Below, in pieces: positions 17,373 through 25,104 of a DNA stretch of 64,000 nt. The notes beneath the pieces are model-generated. The model saw only the letters and a list, made by a program, of their open reading frames with translations, was not told the origin of the DNA and ran no database searches. Source of the DNA: Roseovarius carneus (GTDB lineage Bacteria > Pseudomonadota > Alphaproteobacteria > Rhodobacterales > Rhodobacteraceae); the NCBI RefSeq assembly GCF_020141465.1, contig NZ_JAHSPD010000001.1, forward strand, positions 1,656,374 through 1,720,373, given 5' to 3'. A program made the translations under genes and the position numbers. Numbering within the stretch: the stretch's first letter is position 1; each line of letters begins with the position of its first letter.

Positions 17373-18473
17373 ATGGGCTTTGTTCAGGTGTTCATCCTTG
17401 CGGCGATGGCGGTCAGCGTCGGGCTGAGCGCGTGGGCTATTCGCCGGGATGCGCCGCTGGAGTGGCGCTTTGCGCCCGCGACCTTTGTCGATCTGGATCG
17501 CACGGCGGAGTTCGTCACCGTGCTGGACTATACGGCCCCTACTGGACAGGCCCATTCGCCCGCGATTGATCTAAGTGGGCCGTCGCCGCGCGTCCTGTGG
17601 TTCGAGGGGTCGGAGGAGGCCAAGGCGGATGTCGATATCTTTGCCAGCGATCTGACCGAGGGCGACGTGTGGCGCGCATCCGCGCCCAAGCGGGTCCTGG
17701 CACGCGGGGGGCTGACGGAAACCTTCGCGCCCACAGAATTGGTCGTGACGCTGGGCAACACGATCGAGGATGAGGGGCGTGGCGGGCTTTATGCCACGGT
17801 CGTGTCGGTGGGCGGCTGGGCCATGGCGTCGGTCGCGGAGGTGCGTGACGGGGCGGCGCGTAAGCTGAACCTCTCGCCGCTGCTCAACCGCTCGTTTCTC
17901 GTGAAGTCACCGATGGTGGCTTATGAGGGCGGTGCGTGGGGTCTGCCTGCTTATTTCGAGATGGGCGGTGCTTACGGTGCGTTGGTGCGGTTTGCACCCG
18001 ATGGGCGGGTGCGCGACATGCGGCGTATGCCGGGGGCGCAAAAGGGCATTCAGCCGATGATCGTGCCGCTGGACGCAACACGCGCCGTGGCGATCTTGCG
18101 TGATTTCGATAGTGCTGCGGGACGGCTTTTGATCTCGCGCACACAAGATGGCGGACAAAGCTGGTCCGAGATGGTGGATGCGGGCGTGGCCAATCCAAGC
18201 GCGCCTGTGGCCGCACTGCCGCTCGGAGATGGGCGTATTGTGATGGCGGTGAATGATGATGCCGGGAATGGCGGCGTGCTGCGCCTGACCCTCTCGCACG
18301 ATGGCGGGGAGAGCTGGGAGGTGCTCCATACGCTTGAGGATGGTCGCGAGGATGCACGCTATCCAATGATGCGGGCTCTGGGCGATGGGCGGATCATGCT
18401 GACCTATTCGGTGGGCGCCAAGGGCGGCATCCGCGCGCATGTGTTTTCCGCCGCGTGGGCGGTGGGATCATGA
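17373..18473 (+). CDS. BNR-repeat sialidase-like protein
   Basis: The 366-residue protein starts with a hydrophobic segment (residues 3-22) that is a signal peptide or membrane anchor. The rest is beta-propeller-like. Asp-box (BNR) repeats are visible as RTQDGGQSWSEM near residue 253 and LSHDGGESWEVL near 308, matching S-x-D-G-x-x-W. The family includes exo-alpha-sialidases and non-catalytic propellers; I could not identify a full sialidase active site. The gene overlaps the following membrane-protein gene by four bases (ATGA) and follows the oxidoreductase by four bases, so the three genes form an operon-like run. Confidence 0.78.
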   Translation: MGFVQVFILAAMAVSVGLSAWAIRRDAPLEWRFAPATFVDLDRTAEFVTVLDYTAPTGQAHSPAIDLSGPSPRVLWFEGSEEAKADVDIFASDLTEGDVWRASAPKRVLARGGLTETFAPTELVVTLGNTIEDEGRGGLYATVVSVGGWAMASVAEVRDGAARKLNLSPLLNRSFLVKSPMVAYEGGAWGLPAYFEMGGAYGALVRFAPDGRVRDMRRMPGAQKGIQPMIVPLDATRAVAILRDFDSAAGRLLISRTQDGGQSWSEMVDAGVANPSAPVAALPLGDGRIVMAVNDDAGNGGVLRLTLSHDGGESWEVLHTLEDGREDARYPMMRALGDGRIMLTYSVGAKGGIRAHVFSAAWAVGS

Positions 18474-19036
18474 GCGCGTTTGCGGGCAATCTCTGGCTTG
18501 CGGTGCTTCTGGGCTGGGCCGCGTGGGGGGTGCTCAGCCTCGGGCTGTCTGCGCCTTGGAGCATTGTGGTGGGGCTTGCGGTCGGGGCCGTCTGCGCCTT
18601 TGGGCTGCGCGAGACGCTGGCGCTCAGGGGGGTCGTGGCGGTGCTGGGCCCCATCGGTGTGGTGATCCCGCTTTTGGCGTTGCGGCAGATGGCGGGGGTT
18701 TGGGGCGTGCCGGTGCAGCCCTTCGGCACGCCCGAGTTGCTGGTGTTTCTGGTGGCCTATCTGGTGTTTTTGGCGGCGGCTATGGGCGCTTTGCCCGCCG
18801 AGATTTACCGGCTTGGTTACGCGCCTTTATGGGTGGCGGGGATCGTGCTTGCGATCTGCGCCTACGGGCTATGGCAGGGCAGCGTTTTTCTACCCGCGCT
18901 GGCCGTTCTCGCGCAAATTCTGTGGGCCATGGGGTGGGGCAGCAGCAATTATTTCGACCACATCCTGCATGTGGGGCTGATCCCTGCGGTGCTGATCGTT
19001 CTGGTAGTGCGCCTTTTTTCACACTTCACCGGATAG
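18470..19036 (+). CDS. Conserved membrane protein
   Basis: This is a 188-residue, strongly hydrophobic protein with about six membrane helices and few charged residues. A loop with MGWGSSNYFDHILHVGLIP occurs before the last helix. Its ATG overlaps the stop of the BNR-protein gene, indicating translational coupling, so the two products may work together at the membrane. Its 3' end overlaps the convergent RNase T2 gene by 11 bases. I do not recognise a family. Confidence 0.7.
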   Translation: MSAFAGNLWLAVLLGWAAWGVLSLGLSAPWSIVVGLAVGAVCAFGLRETLALRGVVAVLGPIGVVIPLLALRQMAGVWGVPVQPFGTPELLVFLVAYLVFLAAAMGALPAEIYRLGYAPLWVAGIVLAICAYGLWQGSVFLPALAVLAQILWAMGWGSSNYFDHILHVGLIPAVLIVLVVRLFSHFTG

Positions 19037-19670
19037 GGTCAAAAAGTGCGTCGCTTAGAGCGCAATCGCGCACAACATCCGGCCCGCAGGCCACTGGGAC
19101 AAGGGCCTTGCTCAGGCAGATGCGCGCCTCCTGAATACGGCCCGCGCGGCAGGTGATAGTGACCCCGTCTGGCCCAAGCTGAGGGTTTTCCTTGAGAAAA
19201 GCCTCCTCCATAACCTTGGCCGGCACCCTGATGGGGCGCGTCAGATTGCGAAACACGTCCGGGCGGGTGATGCCTGCGAACGCCTCGCGCGAGAGGGCGT
19301 AATACGCGGGCGCGCTCAGCCCGCTGCATGTGCCGTGCTTCTTCCATTGATGCCACGCAAGGCCGGAACTTCCCATGATATCGGCCATGTCGCGGGTCAT
19401 GGCGCGCGACGGCGCAGGCTCGGTGGTCTGGCAATTTGCGGGCCAGCCGCGATCATATTGCGGCCAGAGCCCGTGCAGCACCCATCCAGTGTCCGCTGCA
19501 TCCTCGCATTGCGCCGCCCCGCGTGCGTCACCGTCCAGCGCGCACCATGTGGGGGACCAACTGAGCGCGAGGACATAATAATCAAACTCGCCCGCGCGCC
19601 CGCCTTGGGCAAGTGCCGTGGAGGCGGTCAGGATCAAGGCCAGAAGGGCGCGCATGATTTGCTCTTTCAT
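19026..19670 (-). CDS. Ribonuclease T2 family protein
   Basis: The 214-residue protein has a signal peptide (residues 1-21, ending ALAQ), so it is periplasmic or secreted. Both T2 catalytic blocks are intact: VLHGLWPQ at 64-71 (catalytic His66) and WHQWKKHGTC at 106-115 (the Glu is replaced by Gln in the classic HEWxKHG pattern, but Lys-His-Gly is kept). The opening LALSWSPTWC also matches. Such enzymes cut single-stranded RNA through a 2',3'-cyclic phosphate and serve nutrient scavenging. The Gln at the Glu position may lower activity. Confidence 0.88.
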   Translation of the reverse strand: MKEQIMRALLALILTASTALAQGGRAGEFDYYVLALSWSPTWCALDGDARGAAQCEDAADTGWVLHGLWPQYDRGWPANCQTTEPAPSRAMTRDMADIMGSSGLAWHQWKKHGTCSGLSAPAYYALSREAFAGITRPDVFRNLTRPIRVPAKVMEEAFLKENPQLGPDGVTITCRAGRIQEARICLSKALVPVACGPDVVRDCALSDALFDPIR

Positions 19671-19782
19671 TTCGGGGCGGCTGTGAGTATAGACGGCTCA
19701 AGTTCCCCCACAATGGAAACCCGCACCGACCCGGTGCCGCCCCTTCAGGCGACGAGAAAGTTATGGCTCAAGGAGACCTGAT

Positions 19783-20529
19783 ATGTCGAAACCGCTTATG
19801 GCCAAGGCCACCGCTGTCTGGCTCGTGGACAACACCACGATCAGCTTCAAACAGATCGCCGATTTCACCGGCATGCATGAGCTTGAGATTCAAGGGATTG
19901 CCGATGGGGATGTGGCCGCCGGTGTAAAAGGGTTTGATCCCGTTGCCAACAATCAGCTGGACCAGTCCGAGATTGATGCGGCTGAGAAGAGCCCGCTTCA
20001 CGCGCTGAAGCTCAAATTCTATCAGGCGGCACAGGGCGAGGAAAAACGCCGTGGCCCGCGCTATACGCCTTTGTCCAAGCGTCAGGATCGCCCGGCCTCG
20101 ATCCTTTGGCTGGTAAAGTTCCACCCTGAGCTGGCGGATGCACAAATCTCCAAGCTGGTGGGCACGACCAAGCCGACGATCACGGCGATCCGTGAGCGGA
20201 CGCATTGGAACATTGCGAATATTCAGCCCATCGACCCGGTTGCGTTGGGTCTGTGCAAACAGACCGAGCTTGACGCAGCCGTGCAGAAGGCCGCCGCCAA
20301 GAAGGCCCGCGAAGGGGGGCCGATGACCGACGACGAGCGTCGTAAGCTTCTGAGCACCGAGCAGAGCCTGAGCGATGGTGGCGAGTCGAAAATACCCACG
20401 GCGATTGAGGGTCTTGAGACTTTCACGCTGGGCGAGGCGGAGCAGGATGCGCCGGAGAAACAATATGATGCGGAGAGCTTCTTCAACCTGCCCGAGAGCG
20501 GCGATGATGAGGACGAAGACGGCAAGTAA
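19783..20529 (+). CDS. trcR: Cell-cycle transcriptional regulator TrcR (DUF1013)
   Basis: The 248-residue protein matches the alphaproteobacteria-specific DUF1013 family. The start is MSKPLMAKATAVWLVDNTTISFKQIADFTGMHELEIQGIADGDVA in style, a helix-turn-helix-like N-terminal module. A second module is near residues 105-150 (ASILWLVKFHPELADAQISKLVGTTKPTI). The C-terminal tail is very acidic (SGDDEDEDGK). In Caulobacter, TrcR is a CtrA-circuit-linked transcription regulator. AAGGAGACCTGAT upstream provides the ribosome binding site. Confidence 0.92.
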   Translation: MSKPLMAKATAVWLVDNTTISFKQIADFTGMHELEIQGIADGDVAAGVKGFDPVANNQLDQSEIDAAEKSPLHALKLKFYQAAQGEEKRRGPRYTPLSKRQDRPASILWLVKFHPELADAQISKLVGTTKPTITAIRERTHWNIANIQPIDPVALGLCKQTELDAAVQKAAAKKAREGGPMTDDERRKLLSTEQSLSDGGESKIPTAIEGLETFTLGEAEQDAPEKQYDAESFFNLPESGDDEDEDGK

Positions 20530-20551
20530 GCCGTTTTAAGCCGCGAGTAAG

Positions 20552-20582
20552 AGGGCCGATCCTGAGAGGGGTTGGCCCTTTG
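20552..20582 (+). terminator. Terminator between trcR and recR
   Basis: AGGGCC at 20552-20557 pairs with GGCCCT at 20574-20579, followed by TTTG. It lies 23 bases after the trcR stop in a convergent gap. The stem is short and the loop long, so it is a moderate candidate. Confidence 0.45.
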
Positions 20583-20588
20583 CCGTTG

Positions 20589-21197
20589 TCACAGAGCCTT
20601 GCGCGCGGCCAGAGCGGCGCTGATCGTGCCATCGTCGAGATAGTCCAGCTCGCCTCCGATAGGCACACCTTGCGCGAGCGATGTGAGCCGCACATGATTT
20701 TCCAACTGATCCGCGATGTAATGCGCCGTGGTCTGCCCGTCGATTGTAGCGTTCAGCGCAAGGATAACCTCGTTGATCCCCTCGGCCTCGATCCGGCGAA
20801 TAAGGGCGGGGATGCGCAATTGCTCGGGGCCCACTTGGTCCAGCGCGCTGAGCGTGCCGCCCAGCACATGATAGCGGCCCTTGAAGCTGCCTGCGCGCTC
20901 CATCGCCCAGAGATCGGCCACATCCTCCACCACGCAGAGCAGGCCATTGGCCCGTTTGGGCGAAAGGCAGATATCACAGACAGGTGCCGTCCCGATATTG
21001 CCGCAGGTCTCGCAGGCGCGGGCGGTGGCGGCTACGATCTGCATGAGATCCGCAAGCGGCGTGAGCTTCAGATCGCGCTTGGCAATCAGGTGCAGCACCG
21101 CGCGGCGTGCCGAGCGCGGCCCGAGGCCGGGCAGCTTGGCCATCATCTCGATCAGGTTGTCTATGTCTCGGTTTGAGCTCAAGGCATCGTCCGGCAA
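20589..21197 (-). CDS. recR: Recombination protein RecR
   Basis: This 202-residue recombination mediator works with RecF and RecO to load RecA on gapped DNA. Visible features are the helix-hairpin-helix [17 protein letters not shown] near residues 22-38, the zinc finger [16 protein letters not shown] near 62-77, and the Toprim domain from [12 protein letters not shown] through [15 protein letters not shown]. The apparent start is TTG at 21197 with only a weak ribosome binding site; a TTG at 21182 is an alternative. It follows ybaB and dnaX in the same direction, the conserved dnaX-ybaB-recR order. Confidence 0.96.
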   Translation of the reverse strand: MPDDALSSNRDIDNLIEMMAKLPGLGPRSARRAVLHLIAKRDLKLTPLADLMQIVAATARACETCGNIGTAPVCDICLSPKRANGLLCVVEDVADLWAMERAGSFKGRYHVLGGTLSALDQVGPEQLRIPALIRRIEAEGINEVILALNATIDGQTTAHYIADQLENHVRLTSLAQGVPIGGELDYLDDGTISAALAARKAL

Positions 21198-21229
21198 ATG
21201 CGGCCCCGGAGCACTGTCCGGGGTGGGGT

Positions 21230-21577
21230 TCAGAACGGCAGCTTCATATCCTTGGGCAGGCCCATGCCCTCGGTCAGTTTGCCCATCTCTTCTTGGGATT
21301 TCTCCGACGCTTTGGCCTGCGCGTCCTTGATGGCCGCGAGGATCAGGTCCTCGACCACTTCCTTGTCATCGCCCGAGAAGATGCTTGGATCGATATCGAG
21401 ACTTTTCAGCTCGCCCTTATAGCTCGCCACCGCTTTCACAAGGCCCGCGCCGCTCTCGCCGGTCACGGTGAGGCTGTGCATCTCTTCTTGCAGGTCAGCC
21501 ATCTTTTGTTGCATTTCCTGCGCGGCTTTCATCATCTTGGCCATGTCGCCCATCTGGCCCAATCCTTTGAACATCAT
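21230..21577 (-). CDS. ybaB: YbaB/EbfC-family nucleoid-associated protein
   Basis: This 115-residue protein has the family's Met- and Gln-rich N-terminal helix ([27 protein letters not shown]) and the central [28 protein letters not shown] segment. The C-terminal helix [17 protein letters not shown] is also characteristic. It binds DNA as a dimer with low specificity. It sits between dnaX and recR in the conserved cluster. AAGGAG precedes two consecutive ATG codons, either of which may be the start. Confidence 0.96.
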   Translation of the reverse strand: MMFKGLGQMGDMAKMMKAAQEMQQKMADLQEEMHSLTVTGESGAGLVKAVASYKGELKSLDIDPSIFSGDDKEVVEDLILAAIKDAQAKASEKSQEEMGKLTEGMGLPKDMKLPF

Positions 21578-21628
21578 GCGTCTCCTTGGTTTGATTTGTC
21601 TTAATATGTGGATGGCTGGGAGGCTTGC

Positions 21629-23419
21629 CTAGTCTTCCTCGAACGGGTCCCATTCATCATCAACCTCCGGCAGGGCCTCGGCCTGCGCCTCGGTTGCGAT
21701 GTCTTTTTGGGTGCGGATCTGAAGGATCTTGGCGCCGGGGAAGGCCTGCATCACGGCCTGCACCAGCGGGTGCTCCGTGGCTTCGGCCTTGAGTGCCAGA
21801 GCGTCCGCATCGCGCATCTCGGCAATCGTTTCGTCGCCTCCCTCGTTTACAAGCGTCACCGCCCAGCGGTTTCCCGTCCACCGTTGCAACGCCGCACCAA
21901 GGCGATGGGCAAGGTCGGCGGGGGCGCGGTCGGTTGGAACAAACTCGATCCGGCCGGGCTGATAGGCGGCGAGGCGCAGACAGGTCTCGACCTCGACCAG
22001 AAGCTTCACGTCGCGGTTGGCGCGGATCAGCTCGACCACGTGGTGGAAGCTGGGAAACTGCGCGAGGGCAGGGTCCAGAGCCACGGCAAGTGCCGCACCG
22101 CCCGAGGCTGAGGGCGCGCCGGTCGGGGTGCCAGTTGCTGTGTGGTGCTGGGTCGCCATGGCGCCGGTGGACGCCGCCCCAAGGGCGCCCGCAGGGGCGG
22201 AAGAGGCGGCAGGCCCGCTCGTCTGTGGCCCGGCGGTCGGAGCCGCACTTGGCGGCGCGTCCTGCATCTTGCGCAGCAGCTCTTCCGGGCTGGGCAGGTC
22301 CGCCACATGCGTAAGGCGGATCACGGCCATCTCAGCGGCCATCATCGCGTTGGGTGCGGCTGCAACCTCCTCCAGCGCTTTGAGCAGCATTTGCCACATC
22401 CGCGTGAGTACCCGCATGGGCAGGGCGCCCGCCATCTCCAGCCCGCGGGTCCGTTCATCCGGGCTGATCGTGGGGTCCTCCGCGGCCTCTGGTGTGATCT
22501 TGACCACCGAGGTCCAATGGGTCACCTCGGCCAGATCCCGCAGTACGGCCAGCGGGTCGGCCCCGTCGGCATATTGCGCGCCAATCTCGGTGAGCGCGCC
22601 CGCCGCATCCCCCTTGAGGATCAGATCAAACAGGTCCAGCACGCGGCCCCGGTCGGCAAGGCCGAGCATCGCGCGCACCTGATCCGCACCCGTCTCGCCT
22701 GCGCCGTGGCTGATGGCTTGGTCCAAGAGCGAGGTTGCATCGCGGGCCGATCCTTCGGCGGCGCGGGTGATCAGCGCCAGCGCGTCATCGGTGATCTCGG
22801 CCCCTTCGGCGGCGGCAATCTTGCGCATCAGCGCGATCATGTCCTCCGGCTCGATTCGGCGCAAATCGAACCGCTGACAGCGGCTGAGCACCGTGACCGG
22901 CACTTTGCGAATCTCGGTCGTGGCGAAGATGAATTTGACGTGCTCCGGCGGCTCCTCCAGCGTTTTGAGAAGCGCATTGAAAGCGGAGGTGCTGAGCATA
23001 TGCACCTCATCGATGATGTAGATCTTGTAGCGCGCAGACGCGGCCCGGTAGGCCACGGAATCGATAATCTCGCGGATGTCACCGACGCCGGTGCGTGAGG
23101 CCGCGTCCATCTCCATCACATCGACATGGCGGCCTTCCATGATGGCCGTGCAATGCTCGCAAACGCCGCAAGGCTCGGTCGTGGGGGTGCCGTTGCCGTC
23201 CGGGCCGATGCAATTCATCCCCTTGGCGATGATCCTCGCGGTGGTGGTTTTGCCGGTGCCGCGAATGCCCGTCATGATGAAGGCCTGCGCGATCCGGTCG
23301 GCGGCAAACGCGTTTTTCAACGTGCGCACCATCGCCTCCTGCCCCACCAGATCGGCAAAGGTCTCTGGCCGGTATTTACGGGCCAGAACGCGGTAGCCGG
23401 AGGGGGATGGATCGGTCAT
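21629..23419 (-). CDS. dnaX: DNA polymerase III subunit gamma/tau
   Basis: The 596-residue clamp-loader ATPase has Walker A GIRGTGKTTT at residues 51-60. A four-Cys zinc module lies at about C70, C84, C87 and C90. Walker B DEVHM is near 127, and the sensor region LSRCQRFDLRR is near 175. A proline- and alanine-rich linker spans about 375-430, followed by the C-terminal tau region ending in acidic VDDEWDPFEED. I did not find a convincing programmed frameshift signal for gamma. It heads the dnaX-ybaB-recR cluster. Confidence 0.97.
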   Translation of the reverse strand: MTDPSPSGYRVLARKYRPETFADLVGQEAMVRTLKNAFAADRIAQAFIMTGIRGTGKTTTARIIAKGMNCIGPDGNGTPTTEPCGVCEHCTAIMEGRHVDVMEMDAASRTGVGDIREIIDSVAYRAASARYKIYIIDEVHMLSTSAFNALLKTLEEPPEHVKFIFATTEIRKVPVTVLSRCQRFDLRRIEPEDMIALMRKIAAAEGAEITDDALALITRAAEGSARDATSLLDQAISHGAGETGADQVRAMLGLADRGRVLDLFDLILKGDAAGALTEIGAQYADGADPLAVLRDLAEVTHWTSVVKITPEAAEDPTISPDERTRGLEMAGALPMRVLTRMWQMLLKALEEVAAAPNAMMAAEMAVIRLTHVADLPSPEELLRKMQDAPPSAAPTAGPQTSGPAASSAPAGALGAASTGAMATQHHTATGTPTGAPSASGGAALAVALDPALAQFPSFHHVVELIRANRDVKLLVEVETCLRLAAYQPGRIEFVPTDRAPADLAHRLGAALQRWTGNRWAVTLVNEGGDETIAEMRDADALALKAEATEHPLVQAVMQAFPGAKILQIRTQKDIATEAQAEALPEVDDEWDPFEED

Positions 23420-23551
23420 GGGCGGCCTTGGGCTTGGGGCGGGATTCGCATGTCTGCTCTAAGGTAGAGGGCCAAGCGGGCGGCGTCCATGGGCGCGGTT
23501 TGTGGTGTGCCTTTTGAGGTGGTTGAAACGGGTGGTGTCGTGACCCGTGCC
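23420..23551. other. Upstream region of dnaX, no gene seen
   Basis: This stretch between dnaX and the small minus-strand frame shows no convincing coding sequence on either strand. The dnaX promoter should be here. I looked for the signal recognition particle RNA motif (GGAAGCAGC) and did not see it. Confidence 0.4.
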
Positions 23552-23686
23552 TCAGCCGTTGATCTGGCGGCTGGAATGATGAAAGGCGAAATCATAGCCG
23601 AAGACGCCGACAGAGCCGACGGTTTGCAGGATGCCCTCTAGCTTCGCAAACATCGCCGTGCTGTGCGAACACCCCTGACAAACCAT
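23552..23686 (-). CDS. Small Cys-containing ORF or gene fragment
   Basis: A 44-residue frame begins MVCQGCSHSTAMFAKLEG and ends FAFHHSSRQING at 23552. The frame stays open upstream for about 15 more codons without an obvious start (..TGASYPWHIG), so this could be the 3' end of a gene whose 5' part was lost when the adjacent region was rearranged. The CxxC pair and balanced composition look protein-like. No ribosome binding site is evident at the ATG. I do not recognise a family. Confidence 0.35.
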   Translation of the reverse strand: MVCQGCSHSTAMFAKLEGILQTVGSVGVFGYDFAFHHSSRQING

Positions 23687-23710
23687 CCCTATGTGCCATG
23701 GGTAACTAGC

Positions 23711-23742
23711 CCCGGTTCGCGTGCACCGACGCAGTCGGGGTT
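23711..23742 (-). terminator. Stem-loop after the orphan gene
   Basis: CCCCG near 23711 and CGGGG near 23736 can pair, just downstream of the orphan gene's stop on the minus strand. On the plus strand it is followed by TTCTTTCTT, which is the better terminator orientation. The stem is short. Confidence 0.3.
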
Positions 23743-23747
23743 CTTTC

Positions 23748-24845
23748 TTAGTAGAAAGTAAGCAATCGCAATACCTTGTCGTCGGGGCGATACTCCAAAG
23801 CGGCCATTAGGCGGAATGGTTGACCCTCTTTATCTGGCACTTCAATCACGATACTGAACTTCGTAACGTTGTGCTCTGCAAGATACGACATGTTGTAGAT
23901 GTAGTTAGAGCGAAGCTTGCCACGGATTATTTTCTGCAACTCTTCCGTGGAAACATCGCTAAGCCCCGCATAATGGAGCGAACCCGCCTTCGCAGTCTTG
24001 ATGTACTCAAGCTTTGCATCTTCAACCTGAACCTCGAAATCATCCAAAGTTGACGGCGATGCGTTCACCGAATTGAGCGACATTTCTCTATCGGCTTCAA
24101 AGCCGTCGAACACGGGGCTTTCAATCTTGTATGAAAGCAACACGCCTTCCAAGTCGGAGCGGAGGCTAACGCATTCGTAGCCGTTTTCTTCAAAGGGCAT
24201 TCCCGACATGTTCACGTTTTCCGTGTCGTCGCGGTCGTCTTCGTGCCCCTGAATAATCTTTCGACCGACCTTCACACACAAATTAACTAGCTTCATGGAA
24301 AGCAGAGTCTTGAAGAAGGAATGGTAGGTCGTGTTCGCGCAGCCAACGTAGGGTTCATAGTCAATCAGACCGCCCGCCAGTTTTTGAAACGCAGTATCCG
24401 TCAGGTTATTGACGTAGACCACGTAGAATTGGCTGCTATGCCGATAGTCGATGCTGCGCACGGGGCAGACAGCTTCGCGGAAGGCTTCGAGCAGGGTTTC
24501 CTGCTGACTGTTTTCTCCAATGTAGTCGCCAACTAATATGCTGTTCTTAGTTTGTGGATCGAGCAAGGGTATGATGCGCTCAAACACCTGATAGCCATAC
24601 CAGCTATCGTCAATCTTCATCGTGTCGAAGATCAAGGCTATTTCAAGCTTCTCGCGGTCGGGCACAAGGGCGGCACGCAAGTCGTCGTAGTTGATGCCCT
24701 TAGTCTTTAGCACCTGCGCAACCTGCGCCCGCATCCCTTGAATTTCCACCAACATGCGGTCTGGCGGAAGCTTGAAGTAGTCACGTATGACTTCAAGCAT
24801 CCCGTTCCCGCGTGCATTCAACGTGTGTATCGGGTCGATTTTCAT
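23748..24845 (-). CDS. Orphan protein of unknown function beside tRNA-Glu
   Basis: This 365-residue soluble protein has no signal peptide, membrane segment or recognised motif. Visible features: an N-terminal helical part (residues 1-60), a mixed alpha/beta middle with DTMKIDDSWYGYQVFERIIPLL and LVGDYIGENSQQETLLEAFREAV, an acidic loop HEDDRDDTENVNMSGM near 203, and a C-terminal segment with SIVIEVPDKEGQPFRLMAALEYRP. Codons are visibly AT-richer than in dnaX or recJ. The upstream region is strongly AT-rich, and tRNA-Glu lies 94 bases upstream in the same orientation. This pattern suggests horizontally acquired cargo at a tRNA-associated site, possibly a defence or regulatory gene, but no function can be assigned. 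Confidence 0.75.
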   Translation of the reverse strand: MKIDPIHTLNARGNGMLEVIRDYFKLPPDRMLVEIQGMRAQVAQVLKTKGINYDDLRAALVPDREKLEIALIFDTMKIDDSWYGYQVFERIIPLLDPQTKNSILVGDYIGENSQQETLLEAFREAVCPVRSIDYRHSSQFYVVYVNNLTDTAFQKLAGGLIDYEPYVGCANTTYHSFFKTLLSMKLVNLCVKVGRKIIQGHEDDRDDTENVNMSGMPFEENGYECVSLRSDLEGVLLSYKIESPVFDGFEADREMSLNSVNASPSTLDDFEVQVEDAKLEYIKTAKAGSLHYAGLSDVSTEELQKIIRGKLRSNYIYNMSYLAEHNVTKFSIVIEVPDKEGQPFRLMAALEYRPDDKVLRLLTFY

Positions 24846-24939
24846 GGCCGCAGCACCGTCAAAGCACTTGTAATAGAAAGTATATAGAAATCTAATGCCT
24901 TAATATAACGCAATTAAATCAGTATCTTGGGTGGAAAAG
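24846..24939 (-). promoter_or_regulatory. AT-rich promoter region of the orphan gene
   Basis: The gap between tRNA-Glu and the orphan gene contains TATATT- and TATACT-like hexamers on the minus strand, in an AT-rich block (about 24870-24925) that contrasts with the GC-rich surroundings. It probably drives the orphan gene. Confidence 0.4.
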
Positions 24940-25014
24940 TGGCAGCCCGTAGGGGAATCGAACCCCTCTTTCCAGGTTGAAAACCTGGCGTCCTAACCGA
25001 TAGACGAACGGGCC
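24940..25014 (-). tRNA. tRNA-Glu (anticodon TTC)
   Basis: Read on the minus strand the sequence begins GGCCCGTTCGTCTATCGG and ends ACGGGCTGCCA. The anticodon stem CCAGG/CCTGG encloses TTTTCAA, giving anticodon TTC. The T-arm AGGGGTTCGATTCCCCT and an encoded CCA are present. Length is 75 bases. Confidence 0.97.
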
Positions 25015-25104
25015 ACTCCGTGGCGTGTGGCGTGATTAGGCAAATCTCCGCCCCGGCGCAAGAGGGTTTTTTGTCTCAATCGGCATTTTCATGACCTGCC
25101 CGGT

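Noticed and set aside
22142..23098. 318-codon plus-strand frame inside dnaX
   Set aside because: It is antisense to dnaX motifs with shadow-type composition.
23700..25014. Possible attachment-site duplication of the tRNA-Glu 3' end flanking the orphan gene
   Set aside because: I looked for a copy of GGTTCGATTCCCCTACGGGC near 23700 and found none in the correct orientation; no integrase is present.
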